From Dehalococcoidia bacterium (GTDB taxonomy: Bacteria > Chloroflexota > Dehalococcoidia > Lucifugimonadales > JAGWBF01), in assembly GCA_021295955.1 (NCBI GenBank), contig JAGWBJ010000010.1, forward strand, positions 1 through 63,868: a stretch of DNA of 63,868 nucleotides, read 5' to 3'. The position numbers and the translations under genes were made by a program. Shown in pieces: positions 15,670 through 24,314 of this stretch; within the stretch, counting starts at the first letter, position 1, and every line of letters begins with the position of its first letter. A model generated the notes under the pieces. That model was not told the DNA's origin. It made no database searches and was given only the letters and a program-made list of their open reading frames with translations.

Positions 15670-16932
15670 TCAGTCCCGGCGCCCTTCCAGGCCTCCCAGG
15701 AGCCGGTCCACGGGCATCGGCTCCTGCCCGCCCTCCAGCATGTTTCGCAGCGTCACCTGGTTGCTGGCCAGCTCGTCCTCTCCGACGATGACCACGTAGT
15801 CCACCCCCAGGGAATTGGCCTGCCTGAGCTGGCCCCGCAGGCTCCTGCCGGCGCCGCCGAGTATGGCGCCAACGCCCCGGCCCCGCATCTTCGCCGCGAT
15901 GTCCAGGGCGGCGTTGCGGGCCTCCTGGCCGGTGCTGGCTACAAGGTATCTGGGAGCGGGCTCGTCGGGGACGTCCACCTCCTGGCGTTTCAGGTTCAGG
16001 ACCATCCTCTCCATGCCTGTGGCGAAGCCTATGCCCGGGGTTGCCTTGCCGCCGATCTGCTCCACCAGCCCATCGTACCTGCCGCCTCCGCATATGGTGC
16101 TCTGGCCGCCCTCTTCCGCCGGCTGGATCTCGAAGACGGTACGGGTGTAGTAGTCGAGCCCCCTCACCAGCCGGTGGTCCACCCGGTAGGGGATCCCGAT
16201 GATGGCCAGGTACGCCTGCAACTGGTCCCAGTGCTCCTGGCAGGCGTCGCACAGGCACTCGGAGGAGCGTGGGGCCTCGGAGCCCATGGCTTGGCATCCG
16301 GGCTGCTTGCAGTCCAGCAGGCGCAGCGGGTTGCGCTCCAGGCGGGTGCGGCAGTCGGAGCACAGGCGCTCGGAGTGTCGGGAATAGTGCTCTTTGAGCT
16401 GGTCTATGTAGGCCGGGCGGCAATCGGGGTCTCCGATGCTGTTTACCACCAGGGAAAGGCCCGACAGCCCCAGGGAGGCCATGAAGGCCCAGCCCATCTC
16501 GATCACCTCCGCGTCCACCGAGGGGTCGGCATCGCCGATCACCTCTACGCCGAACTGGTGGTGCTCCCTGTAGCGGCCGGCCTGGGGCCTCTCATAGCGG
16601 AACACGGGGCAGAAGTAGTGGAGCCTCACGGGCTGGGGCCGGTTCTGCATGCCGTGCTCCAGGTACGCCCGGCACACGGGAGCGGTGCCCTCGGGCCGCA
16701 GACTCATCCATTCGCCGCCCCGGTCCTCGAAGGTGTACGTCTCCTTTTCCACGATGTCGGTGCCCTCTCCCACCGAGCGAAGGAAGAGGCCGGCGTTCTC
16801 GAACACCGGCGTATCCAGGCGGCCGAACCCGTAGGTGCGGCAGAGCCCTAACGCCTTGGACTCGATGTACCGCCAGTACTTCTGGTCCGCCGGCAGCAGG
16901 TCGGCGGTGCCCCTGGGGGCTCTATATTGCAT
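15670..16932 (-). CDS. hisS: Histidyl-tRNA synthetase
   Basis: The 420-residue class II synthetase charges tRNA-His. It shows RGTADLLPADQKYWRYIES (about residues 8-26), motif 2 RYERPQAGRYREHHQFG (about 112-128), the HisA signature LVRGLDYYTRTVFEI (about 258-272) and motif 3 GIGFATGMERMVL (about 304-316), then the anticodon-binding domain. Between the HisA region and the insertion domain are CxxC pairs (LCSDCRT, ECLCDACQEH) that look like a zinc knuckle. ATG at 16932 is at the family N-terminus. Divergent from rel/spoT. Confidence 0.95.
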   Translation of the reverse strand: MQYRAPRGTADLLPADQKYWRYIESKALGLCRTYGFGRLDTPVFENAGLFLRSVGEGTDIVEKETYTFEDRGGEWMSLRPEGTAPVCRAYLEHGMQNRPQPVRLHYFCPVFRYERPQAGRYREHHQFGVEVIGDADPSVDAEVIEMGWAFMASLGLSGLSLVVNSIGDPDCRPAYIDQLKEHYSRHSERLCSDCRTRLERNPLRLLDCKQPGCQAMGSEAPRSSECLCDACQEHWDQLQAYLAIIGIPYRVDHRLVRGLDYYTRTVFEIQPAEEGGQSTICGGGRYDGLVEQIGGKATPGIGFATGMERMVLNLKRQEVDVPDEPAPRYLVASTGQEARNAALDIAAKMRGRGVGAILGGAGRSLRGQLRQANSLGVDYVVIVGEDELASNQVTLRNMLEGGQEPMPVDRLLGGLEGRRD

Positions 16933-16992
16933 TGGCCTCCCCTCAACGCGCCTCCGCAGAGGCGGGCTCGAAGCCCTGATGCCCTCACGCCG

Positions 16993-17015
16993 GCCCTCTC
17001 CCCGGGGGAGAGGGC
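16993..17015. repeat. Palindromic intergenic repeat
   Basis: GCCCTCTCCCC-g-GGGGAGAGGGC, 11-bp arms, between divergent hisS and rel/spoT. A close relative is at 63752-63771 and a decayed one at about 47212-47231. Confidence 0.6.
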
Positions 17016-17115
17016 AACAGTGCCCCTAAAGTGGAGAGCGCTTCGAGCCGTGGCTCTGGACTTGCGAGTTTCGAGAGATTATTATAAGCATATCGTAACG
17101 GGTGGGCATAGAGTA

Positions 17116-19308
17116 GTGAGTACAGCCGAAGGACAGCTTCTCGAACGGGTGGGGGCATATCTGCCCCCGGACAAGCTTGAGCTGGTGGAGCAGGTCTGCC
17201 GGTATGCGGCGGAGTGCCACAACGGTCAGTCCCGCAAGTCCGGGGAGCCCTACATAGAGCACCCCATCCACACGGCCCTGTTCCTGGGGGACCTGCGGCT
17301 GGACGCCGACACCATCGCGGCAGCCCTCCTCCACGACGTCATGGAGGACTGCGGAGTCACCTACACTCAGCTATCCAAGAAGTTCGGCGACGAGATCGCC
17401 AAGCTCGTGGACGGCGTGACCAAGCTCACCCGCATGGACCTCATGGCCATGGACACCGACGACTCCGCCCCGGCCAGCGGCGTCCAGGACAGGTTGAAGG
17501 CGGAGAGCCTGCGCAAGATGCTGGTGGCCATGGCCCAGGATATCCGTGTGGTGCTCATCAAGCTGGCGGACCGGCTCCACAACATGCGCACCCTGGAAGC
17601 CCTGTCCGCCGAGAGACGCCAGGCCATCGCCCGGGAGACCCTGGAGATCTACACTCCCCTGGCCCACCGGCTGGGCATATGGGACATCAAGTGGCGCCTG
17701 GAAGACATCGCCTTCAGACACCTGGAGCCCGTCCAGTACAAGAAGATCTCCCGGATGCTCTCGGCCAAGCGGCGGGAACGCGAAGACTACATAGACACCG
17801 TGGTCGAAAAGTTCAGGAAAGAGCTGGAATCGACGGGACTGGACGCCCAGGTCATCGGGCGCCCCAAGCACATCTACAGCATCCACAAGAAGATCCAGAA
17901 GTACGCCGCCCAGGGCAAGGAGCTGAGCAAGATCTACGACCTGTACGCCATCAGGGTGCTGGTGGAAGACAAGGCGGACTGCTACAACGCCCTGGGCGTG
18001 GTCCACAATCTGTGGCGTCCTCTGCCGGGCACCTTCGACGACTACATCGCCAGCCCCAACGAGAACATGTACCGGTCACTCCACACCACGGTCATGTGCG
18101 ACGGCGGGGTCCCCCTGGAGGTCCAGATCAGGACCCACGAGATGCATCAGACCGCCGAGTACGGGGTGGCCGCCCACTGGCGCTACAAGGAGGGCGAGAC
18201 AGGGGACCTGCAGTTCGAGAACAAGATGACCTGGCTCCGACAGCTCCTGGAGTGGCAACGGGAGGTCACGGGGACCGAGGAGTTCCTGGAGTCCGTGCGT
18301 ACGGACCTGTTCAGGGACCAGGTGTTCGCCTATACGCCCAAGGGTGACATCGTCGAGCTCCCCAGCGGCGCGACACCCATTGACTTCGCCTACAAGATAC
18401 ACACGGAGCTGGGGCACCGGTGCATCGGCAGCAAGGTCAACGGCCGCCTGGTGGCCTTGGACTACCAGATCGGCAACGGGGACACGGTGGAGGTGCTCAC
18501 CACCAAGGTGGCCCGGGGCCCCAGCCTGGACTGGCTGAACCCCAACCTGGGCTACGTCCACTCGGCCAGCTCCATCCAGAAGATACGCCACTGGTTCAGA
18601 AGGCAGGCCAAGGGTGTCAACGTCGAGAGGGGCCGGGAGCTCCTTCGCAGGGAGCTGAGGCGCCTGAACGTAGTGATGGACGAGGCGGACGTCGCCTCCC
18701 TGTTCAAGATGGACACCGTCGACGAGTTCCTTGCGGCCCTGGGCTCGGGTGGTATCAGCGAAACGCAGCTGGTGTCGCGTCTGGCCAGCCAGCAGGAGCA
18801 GTCCGAGCAGCAAAACCCGTCGCACGCCCCCCTGTCCAGCCCCACCAGTGGTGTCCAGGTGCTTGGTGCGGGCGACCTGCTCATGCAGATGGGCCGCTGC
18901 TGCAACCCCCTGCCCGGCGAGGAGATCATAGGCTACATCACCCGCAACCGGGGGGTAACCGTCCATAAGAGGATCTGCTCCAACCTGCGCAACGAGGACG
19001 AGAAGGAGCGTCTGGTCGGAGTGGAATGGGGTCAGACCAGGCAGTTCTATCCCGTGCGGGTGACCATCCAGGCGTGGGACAGGGTCGGGCTGCTTCGCGA
19101 CCTGACCACGAAGGTCTCGGAGCAGTCGGTCAACATTGCGTCCGTCGTGAGCACCGAGAACGAGGACGGCACCCACGCCATCTCCCTGACCCTGTACACC
19201 ACGGGCATCGGGCAGCTGGGGCGCCTCTTCTCCAAGCTCGAGGGCGTCCAAGGAGTAATAGGAGTGTCGCGCAGCAACGCCGCAACACCGGCGCCGGCGG
19301 CACGATAG
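17116..19308 (+). CDS. rel: Bifunctional (p)ppGpp synthetase/hydrolase
   Basis: The 730-residue stringent-response enzyme has an HD hydrolase domain with intact LLHDVMEDCGVT (about residues 72-83), a RelA/SpoT synthetase domain (DLYAIRVLVEDKADCYNALG through SPNENMYRSLHTTV), TGS (VFAYTPKGDIVELPSGATPI), a Cys-rich conserved region (MGRCCNPLPGEEIIGYITR) and a C-terminal ACT domain. Both catalytic halves look active, so it can make and degrade (p)ppGpp. The GTG at 17116 is preferred because the upstream frame encodes unrelated repeat DNA. A 46-bp gap separates it from rpsT. Confidence 0.93.
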   Translation: MSTAEGQLLERVGAYLPPDKLELVEQVCRYAAECHNGQSRKSGEPYIEHPIHTALFLGDLRLDADTIAAALLHDVMEDCGVTYTQLSKKFGDEIAKLVDGVTKLTRMDLMAMDTDDSAPASGVQDRLKAESLRKMLVAMAQDIRVVLIKLADRLHNMRTLEALSAERRQAIARETLEIYTPLAHRLGIWDIKWRLEDIAFRHLEPVQYKKISRMLSAKRREREDYIDTVVEKFRKELESTGLDAQVIGRPKHIYSIHKKIQKYAAQGKELSKIYDLYAIRVLVEDKADCYNALGVVHNLWRPLPGTFDDYIASPNENMYRSLHTTVMCDGGVPLEVQIRTHEMHQTAEYGVAAHWRYKEGETGDLQFENKMTWLRQLLEWQREVTGTEEFLESVRTDLFRDQVFAYTPKGDIVELPSGATPIDFAYKIHTELGHRCIGSKVNGRLVALDYQIGNGDTVEVLTTKVARGPSLDWLNPNLGYVHSASSIQKIRHWFRRQAKGVNVERGRELLRRELRRLNVVMDEADVASLFKMDTVDEFLAALGSGGISETQLVSRLASQQEQSEQQNPSHAPLSSPTSGVQVLGAGDLLMQMGRCCNPLPGEEIIGYITRNRGVTVHKRICSNLRNEDEKERLVGVEWGQTRQFYPVRVTIQAWDRVGLLRDLTTKVSEQSVNIASVVSTENEDGTHAISLTLYTTGIGQLGRLFSKLEGVQGVIGVSRSNAATPAPAAR

Positions 19309-19354
19309 CCAACCCCGGGGAGCATACCAGCCAATACGGAGTCAGGAGGAGACC

Positions 19355-19612
19355 TTGCCCAGCGAAAAAGCCGCCCGGTCCGCCGCGAGGAAACGGGTAC
19401 GCAACCGGACCATTCGCAGCTCTACCCGCACCATGGTCAACAAGGCCGTTGCGTCTCTCCAAGGGGGCAGCCCGGAAGAGGCCGAAGCCGCCGTGCTGAG
19501 GGCGGTCCGCAGCCTGGACAAGGCTGACACAAAGGGAGTCCTGCACCGCAACAACGCCGCCCGGAAGAAGGCCCGGCTGGCGGCCAAGCTCAACGCCCTC
19601 AAGGCGTCCTGA
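19355..19612 (+). CDS. rpsT: 30S ribosomal protein S20
   Basis: The 85-residue basic protein matches S20: AARSAARKRVRNRTIRSST near the N-terminus, then LDKADTKGVLHRNNAARKKA at the C-terminal half. It binds 16S rRNA early in 30S assembly. The start is TTG at 19355 behind a strong AGGAGGAG. It is followed by an intrinsic-type hairpin. Confidence 0.95.
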   Translation: MPSEKAARSAARKRVRNRTIRSSTRTMVNKAVASLQGGSPEEAEAAVLRAVRSLDKADTKGVLHRNNAARKKARLAAKLNALKAS

Positions 19613-19637
19613 GGAAGAGGGGCAAAGCAGAGAGTTA

Positions 19638-19665
19638 GGGGACTCCGCCCCAGGCAGGAGTCCCC
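19638..19665 (+). terminator. Terminator after rpsT
   Basis: GGGGACTCC (19638-19646) pairs with GGAGTCCCC (19657-19665) over a 10-nt loop, 25 bp after the rpsT stop and ahead of the lexA promoter. Confidence 0.6.
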
Positions 19666-19716
19666 GTCCCGCGCCCCGGCCCCTTCAGGGCGCCTATCCC
19701 CGCTGGCATCCGCTTA

Positions 19717-19765
19717 TTGACACCCTAGCTACGGGATGCTAGTCTGCGACCAGAACACCTGTTTT
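19717..19765 (+). promoter_or_regulatory. lexA promoter with SOS box
   Basis: TTGACA (19717-19722), 17 bp, TAGTCT (19740-19745). Directly downstream, AGAACACCTGTTTT (19752-19765) fits the Gram-positive/Chloroflexi-type SOS box GAAC-N4-GTT(C/T). LexA bound here would block its own promoter. Confidence 0.7.
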
Positions 19766-19777
19766 GAGAGTGTGACG

Positions 19778-20440
19778 ATGCAACCGAAGAAGCTATCGGC
19801 GCGGCAAGAGCGGATTCTGGAAGTGATCCGCGAGTTCATGCGCGAGAACGGACTTCCACCGACGGTGCGGGACATACAGAGGGCCTGCCGGATTAGCTCC
19901 ACCTCCGTGGTGGACTACAACCTCCGTATCCTGCAGCGGGAGGGGTACCTGGGCCGGAAGCCCGACGTGGCCCGGGGGATCGAGCTGGCCGGCGCTGGCG
20001 GGCTGGGCGTCTCCGACGAGCCGCCGGTGCTGCGGGTCCCGGTGGTGGCCTACATCGCGGCCGGCGAGCCCTTGCCGGTGCTGGAGGACGGCGGCTGGAC
20101 CTCCGGCGAACCGATGGACACCGTGGAGGTGCCGCCGGAGATGCAGAAGAAGAGCGCGGGCCCCCTCTACGCGCTGAGGGTCCGGGGTACGTCGATGATA
20201 GACGCCCTGGTGGACGATGGAGACGTGGTTGTGGTGGAGCCCACCAGGGCCGCCTCCAACGGTGAGATGGTCGTGGCGAGGCTGAGGATGGAGAACGAAA
20301 CGACCCTGAAGCGCCTGTACCACGAAGGGCAGCGGGTGCGCCTTCAGCCCGCCAACAGCACCATGGAGCCCATCATATCCGCCGCGGACAACGTGGAGGT
20401 GCAGGGCAGGGTCGTGGGCATCATTCGGATGATCCCGTAG
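19778..20440 (+). CDS. lexA: LexA SOS repressor
   Basis: The 220-residue repressor/protease has a winged-helix DNA-binding domain (LSARQERILEVIREFMRENG, about residues 5-24, then TVRDIQRACRISSTSVVDYN) and an S24 peptidase domain. The self-cleavage Ala-Gly lies in AYIAAGEPLP (about 90-99). The catalytic Ser is in VRGTSMIDALVDDGD (about 142-156) and the Lys in TTLKRLY. RecA-stimulated cleavage would relieve repression after DNA damage. The ATG at 19778 places the start at the family N-terminus and directly downstream of its own SOS box. Confidence 0.93.
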   Translation: MQPKKLSARQERILEVIREFMRENGLPPTVRDIQRACRISSTSVVDYNLRILQREGYLGRKPDVARGIELAGAGGLGVSDEPPVLRVPVVAYIAAGEPLPVLEDGGWTSGEPMDTVEVPPEMQKKSAGPLYALRVRGTSMIDALVDDGDVVVVEPTRAASNGEMVVARLRMENETTLKRLYHEGQRVRLQPANSTMEPIISAADNVEVQGRVVGIIRMIP

Positions 20441-20497
20441 GACAGGGCGCCCGGTCCCGGCCGGTTGGCGCCTCCGTGAGGGCTGCCGGCTGGGACG

Positions 20498-20641
20498 TCA
20501 GTCGGAGGAGGGGAGCTTCCGGGGTTCCTGGACCTCCATCCCCGTGTCGCAGCACTGGACCGCGCCATCCCCGGACTTGGTGCACAGCACCATGGTGTCG
20601 CAGTTGGGACAGACGTAACGTTTGCCTAGCTGATTCGTCAT
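20498..20641 (-). CDS. Desulforedoxin-like iron-binding miniprotein (copy 1)
   Basis: The 47-residue protein MTNQLGKRYVCPNCDTMVLC... continues to AVQCCDTGMEV. The ligand pattern C-x2-C (11, 14) then adjacent Cys-Cys (30, 31) is that of desulforedoxin, a one-iron rubredoxin relative also found as the N-terminal domain of desulfoferrodoxin. It probably carries electrons or senses redox/iron. It is 31 bp downstream of a paralogue at 20673-20792 that shares the GKRYVC and CCD segments. The short C-terminal extension EPRKLPSSD is unique to this copy. Confidence 0.75.
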   Translation of the reverse strand: MTNQLGKRYVCPNCDTMVLCTKSGDGAVQCCDTGMEVQEPRKLPSSD

Positions 20642-20672
20642 CTGGGACTCCACCGGCGGCCGGGGCCGCAGG

Positions 20673-20792
20673 TCACTTCTTCAGGGACATGGCCTCGTCG
20701 CAGCAAGCCACGGCGCCCTCGCCGCCTTTGGTCACGATGAACTCGGCCCCGCACTTGCCGCAGACGTAACGCTTGCCGGTCTCGTTTGCCAT
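20673..20792 (-). CDS. Desulforedoxin-like iron-binding miniprotein (copy 2)
   Basis: The 39-residue protein starts MANETGKRYVCGKCGAEF and ends GAVACCDEAMSLKK. The C-x2-C plus Cys-Cys ligand set and length closely match desulforedoxin. The ATG at 20792 follows an excellent promoter (20823-20851). It heads a two-gene unit with its diverged paralogue at 20498. No superoxide reductase or rubrerythrin is adjacent, so the redox partner is unknown. Confidence 0.78.
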   Translation of the reverse strand: MANETGKRYVCGKCGAEFIVTKGGEGAVACCDEAMSLKK

Positions 20793-20822
20793 CGTATATC
20801 CACTCCCGAAGGCGCTTCGTTC

Positions 20823-20851
20823 ATTATATCCATGCTGAATCTGAGGGTCAA
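20823..20851 (-). promoter_or_regulatory. Promoter of the desulforedoxin-like pair
   Basis: On the minus strand TTGACC (20851-20846), 17 bp, TATAAT (20828-20823), about 30 bp upstream of the ATG at 20792. Confidence 0.75.
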
Positions 20852-20907
20852 CCGCGCCGCCGTTTCCCCTTCCAGTTGCCAAGGTATCGGCACCCCCGAA
20901 CCCAGTC

Positions 20908-20927
20908 GTTCCGGCGCAGGCCGGGAC
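20908..20927. repeat. Dispersed inverted repeat
   Basis: GTTCCGGC-gcag-GCCGGGAC. A near copy is at 48674-48693. Confidence 0.5.
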
Positions 20928-20972
20928 CGAGGGGTGGGGAGTGGCCCGGCCACCTACGGGCCCACCCTCTCC

Positions 20973-21002
20973 TTGACCGCTTGGAGCGGCGCTTGCTATA
21001 TT
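20973..21002 (+). promoter_or_regulatory. Promoter of the RidA-lipoprotein unit
   Basis: TTGACC (20973-20978), 18 bp, TATATT (20997-21002), 50 bp before the ATG at 21053. Confidence 0.65.
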
Positions 21003-21052
21003 GGCGGCGTCCCGGAGCCCGGTCCCCAGACCGTGATCGAAGGAGCACAGCC

Positions 21053-21445
21053 ATGGCTCGCAACCCCGTCATCCCATCCAAGGGCCGGGTAAGCCCGTTC
21101 TTCTCTCCCGCGGTCCGGTCGGGCCGGCTGCTGTTCGTCTCCGGCCAGGCGGCCATAGACGAGCAGGGCCAGGTGGTCGCCCCCGGGGACTGCGCCGCCC
21201 AGTCGGAGTACATCATGGACCGGCTGCGGACCGTGCTGGAAGCGGCCGGGGCCGGGTTCGACGACGTAGTGAAGACCACCACCTTCCTCACCAACGCGGC
21301 CGACTACTCCGCCTACAACAGCGTCCGCGCCAGGTGCTTCCCCAAGGACCCGCCCGCCAGCTCCACGGTTATCGTAGCGGCCCTCGTCGTCCCTGGGCTG
21401 GTTGTGGAAGTGGAGGCGGTGGCCGAGCTCCCAGGGGATGGATAG
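21053..21445 (+). CDS. RidA family protein
   Basis: The 130-residue single RidA domain reads SPAVRSGRLLFVSGQAAID (about residues 18-36), GAGFDDVVKTTTFLTN (about 74-89) and PASSTVIVAALVVPGLVVEV. It is a trimeric small protein. The substrate-binding Arg of enamine/imine deaminases (PAR-S) is replaced by PASS, as in the triple-domain protein at 2806, so the substrate may differ. AGGAG precedes ATG at 21053. The stop overlaps the next gene by 8 bp. Confidence 0.88.
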   Translation: MARNPVIPSKGRVSPFFSPAVRSGRLLFVSGQAAIDEQGQVVAPGDCAAQSEYIMDRLRTVLEAAGAGFDDVVKTTTFLTNAADYSAYNSVRARCFPKDPPASSTVIVAALVVPGLVVEVEAVAELPGDG

Positions 21446-22604
21446 AGTCCGGGCCGCCGCCGCTGGGCGTGCCAACGGCCTCTGTCCTGCGCCGGGGCAG
21501 TGGCCCTGGGCATCCGTACTTGTCCTCCTGGCCGCCCTGGCTTGCGGGGGCGGCCCGCCAACCCCCACTCCCCTCATCGAGCTGCCCCGGGACCACGGCT
21601 ACCACGAGGCCCCCGTGGAGTGGTGGTACTTCAGTGGGCACCTTTCGGCGGCCGACGACCGGGAGTACAGCTTCCACTTCGCGGGGTTCAACTTCACCGG
21701 CGTGGGAGTGCTGGTGCCTCCGGGAATGACTGCCAGGGTGCTGCACCTGTCCGTGGCCAGTCCCGAGGAGGGCCCGCTGCTCAAGGAGTCGAGGGGAGAC
21801 GTGGGCAGGGGCGAGGCGCCGGCCCAGGGCTTCCGCGTAGCCATCGCGGACTGGAGCATGTCCGGCCACGGCGAGGAGTTCCGGTTGACCGCTCAGGGGC
21901 CGGGAGACGGCTTCGACCTGCGTCTCCAGCCGGTGAAAGACGTGGTGTTCCACGACGGAGACGGGCTCCTGGACATGGGTCCCGGGGGCGAGACGTACTA
22001 CTACACCTACCCCCGCCTGCGGGTCGATGGGCAGGTTACCGCCGGGGGCGTGACCCAAGACGTATCGGGCCAGGCATGGATGGACCACCAGTGGGGGGAG
22101 ATGGTCGCCGCCAGCATCGGATGGGACTGGTTCAGCTTCCAGCTCGCCGGCAACGAAGAGGCGATGGTCTTCTCCCTGTGGGAGCAGGAGACACGGGAGC
22201 CGGTGCGCGGCGGAGGCACCTTCGTGGGGTCCGACGGCGACGTGACATATCTGGACGAGGGAGACGTGGATATATCCGCGATGGGGGAATGGACGAGCCC
22301 GCGGACGGGAGTGGCCTACCCCTCGGGATGGCGGGTCCGCATCCCTCCCCTGGGCCTGGACCTGGAGGTGCTCCCCACCCATCCCGACGCCGAGTTCGGC
22401 GCCAGCCTGTTCAACCCCCGCTCCTACTGGGAGGGGCAGGTCTCCGTCCAGGGGTCCCGGGACGGGGACCCGGTCTCCGGCACGGGTTTCGTCGAGCTGG
22501 TGGGCTACGAAGGGGGAAGGGTTCCCGGGGTTCCCAAACATCGCCGGGAGTTGACGCGCCTGGGAAGCGGTGCGTACACTTACGGTATCCAGGCGCTCCC
22601 ATAG
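21438..22604 (+). CDS. CrtC/AttH-like lipocalin-fold lipoprotein
   Basis: The 388-residue protein starts at the ATG at 21438, overlapping the RidA stop. Residues about 20-38 form a lipoprotein signal (WASVLVLLAALACGGG) with a lipobox Cys, so it should be anchored outside the membrane. The rest matches the AttH/hydroxyneurosporene synthase (CrtC)-like family: EAPVEWWYFSGHLSA (about 56-70), GETYYYTYPRLRVDG, QAWMDHQWGEM and GWDWFSFQLAGNEEAMVF. CrtC hydrates carotenoids, but many lipoprotein members have no known substrate. No carotenoid genes are nearby. Confidence 0.82.
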   Translation: MDRVRAAAAGRANGLCPAPGQWPWASVLVLLAALACGGGPPTPTPLIELPRDHGYHEAPVEWWYFSGHLSAADDREYSFHFAGFNFTGVGVLVPPGMTARVLHLSVASPEEGPLLKESRGDVGRGEAPAQGFRVAIADWSMSGHGEEFRLTAQGPGDGFDLRLQPVKDVVFHDGDGLLDMGPGGETYYYTYPRLRVDGQVTAGGVTQDVSGQAWMDHQWGEMVAASIGWDWFSFQLAGNEEAMVFSLWEQETREPVRGGGTFVGSDGDVTYLDEGDVDISAMGEWTSPRTGVAYPSGWRVRIPPLGLDLEVLPTHPDAEFGASLFNPRSYWEGQVSVQGSRDGDPVSGTGFVELVGYEGGRVPGVPKHRRELTRLGSGAYTYGIQALP

Positions 22605-22626
22605 GCCCATTTCTCCCGAGGCCGGT

Positions 22627-23301
22627 TTGCTGGTAGACATCCACGCCCACACCAGTCCCCACTCCGACGACAGCACCCTGGGCCCCGACGACCTGGTCCA
22701 ATCGGCCAGGGACGCGGGGTTGGGCGGAGTGTGCGTCACAGATCACGACCACTTCTGGACCCGGGAGGAGGCGGAGGCGCTCTCCCGGAGGCACGACTTT
22801 CCCGTGCTGCCCGGTTGCGAGGTCAACACCGACGGCGGCCACGTCCTGGTCTTCGGGCTGGACACTTACGTGTTCGGGATGCACAAGGTCGACTACTTGG
22901 GCCGGCTCGTGGCCGAAGCCGGGGGCGTCATGGTGGCGGCCCATCCCCACAGGCGGCGTCTGCTCACGGGCCAGGACCACTCCCCGCAAGACGTGGAGAG
23001 CATGCTGGAGGCCGCGGCGGCGGACCCCCTCCTGGGCATGTGCCACGCCGTAGAGACCCTGAACGGCCGGGCCACGGACCGGGAGCGGGAGTTTTCCAGG
23101 GAGCTGGCCCGCCGGCTGCACAAGCCCGGCATTGGGGGCAGCGACTGCCACCACCCGGGCCAGGTCGGCGCGGCGGCCACCAGGTTCCACTGCCCCATAT
23201 CATCCGTCCGGGAGCTTGTCCGGGAGATACGGGCGGGCCGGTTCGAGGCCGTGGCGCCGGCCATGTCCGCCCATACGGGACCCACGGGAGCGAGGCGTTG
23301 A
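22627..23301 (+). CDS. PHP-domain metal-dependent phosphoesterase
   Basis: The 224-residue PHP fold has metal-ligand motifs DIHAHTSPHSDDST (about residues 4-17), VCVTDHDHFW (about 35-44), VAAHPHRR (about 105-112) and GIGGSDCHHPGQVG near the C-terminus. The family includes histidinol phosphatases, polymerase editing domains and nucleotide/oligonucleotide phosphatases; this one is the free-standing TrpH/YciV-like type. TTG at 22627 is chosen because GAGG lies 5 bases upstream and the PHP fold starts at once. It shares TTGA with the start of the ABC ATPase. Confidence 0.86.
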   Translation: MLVDIHAHTSPHSDDSTLGPDDLVQSARDAGLGGVCVTDHDHFWTREEAEALSRRHDFPVLPGCEVNTDGGHVLVFGLDTYVFGMHKVDYLGRLVAEAGGVMVAAHPHRRRLLTGQDHSPQDVESMLEAAAADPLLGMCHAVETLNGRATDREREFSRELARRLHKPGIGGSDCHHPGQVGAAATRFHCPISSVRELVREIRAGRFEAVAPAMSAHTGPTGARR

Positions 23302-24314
23302 ACGGACTGCTGGAGGTGGAGGACCTTTACGTCCGCTTTACCACCAGGCAGGGTGAGGTGAAGGCCCTGAACGGCCTGACCTTCAGCCTCCAGGAGGAGT
23401 CGGTCCTTTGCCTCGTGGGAGAGAGCGGCGCCGGAAAGAGCACCGCCGGCCTGACGACCATGCGTCTGCTGCCCAGGAACGGGAGCGTGGTGTCGGGGAG
23501 GATATACTTCGAGGGGATGGACCTTCTATCCCTGGACAGCCGCAGCCTGCGGGGGATCCGGGGCAAGGACATCGCCATGGTCCCCCAGGAGCCCAAGGCG
23601 TCGTTGAACCCCCTCCATACCATCGGGGCCCAGGTCGCCGAGCTTCTCATGGCCCACAGCCGGCTTCCCAAGAAGGGGGCCATGGCAATGGCGGCGGAGA
23701 TGCTGGGGGAGCTGGGCCTGCCGGATCCCTGGGAGATGCTGAAGCGTTACCCCTTCCAGCTAAGCGGCGGAATGTGCCAGCGGGTGATGATTGCCATGGC
23801 CCTGGCCCTGAGGCCCAAGCTGCTCATCGCCGACGAGCCCACCTCCAACCTGGACGTCACCCTTCAGGCGGAGATCCTGCGCCGGTTGAAGCGGTTCTGC
23901 AAGGAGTTTCGCGCCTCCATGGTCCTGATCACCCACGACATGGGGATAGTGGCTGAAATGGCCGACGACGTGGCGGTGATGTACGCCGGCACCGTGGTCG
24001 AGTCCGGCGACGTCCGCACGGTCTTCGACCGTCCCATGCACCCCTACATGTCGGGGCTGATCCAGTCCATTCCCCGGCTGGACAGGCCGGAGCAGAGGTT
24101 TCAGGCCATCGCGGGAGACCCGCCGGACATGCTGAACCTTCCGGAGGAGTGCCCCTTCCTGCCCCGTTGCAACAGGGCCATCAACAGGTGCCGTATCGAC
24201 CCCAGGCCGTCGCTCCGGGACCTGGAGCCGGCCCACCAGGTCGCCTGCTACAACGCTAGGAGCTACGAGCCCGTGGACGGTCGCGGCCTCGGCCCAGGGC
24301 GGATGCCTCGCTGA
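23298..24314 (+). CDS. Oligopeptide/dipeptide-type ABC transporter ATPase
   Basis: The 338-residue ATPase resembles DppD/OppD. Walker [10 protein letters not shown] (about residues 38-46), Q-loop [14 protein letters not shown], signature LSGGMCQRV (about 155-163), Walker [13 protein letters not shown] (about 175-186), H-loop ITHDMG, then the oligo_HPY C-terminal region with [16 protein letters not shown] start overlaps the PHP stop. No permease, substrate-binding protein or second ATPase is in the window, so it is an orphan subunit. Its last 59 bp overlap the convergent holA gene. Confidence 0.9.
   Translation: MNGLLEVEDLYVRFTTRQGEVKALNGLTFSLQEESVLCLVGESGAGKSTAGLTTMRLLPRNGSVVSGRIYFEGMDLLSLDSRSLRGIRGKDIAMVPQEPKASLNPLHTIGAQVAELLMAHSRLPKKGAMAMAAEMLGELGLPDPWEMLKRYPFQLSGGMCQRVMIAMALALRPKLLIADEPTSNLDVTLQAEILRRLKRFCKEFRASMVLITHDMGIVAEMADDVAVMYAGTVVESGDVRTVFDRPMHPYMSGLIQSIPRLDRPEQRFQAIAGDPPDMLNLPEECPFLPRCNRAINRCRIDPRPSLRDLEPAHQVACYNARSYEPVDGRGLGPGRMPR

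Noticed and set aside
16927..17115. N-terminal extension of the rel/spoT protein from an upstream ATG
   Set aside because: The extra 63 codons overlap the hisS start and the palindromic repeat at 16993-17015 and have no similarity to the family.
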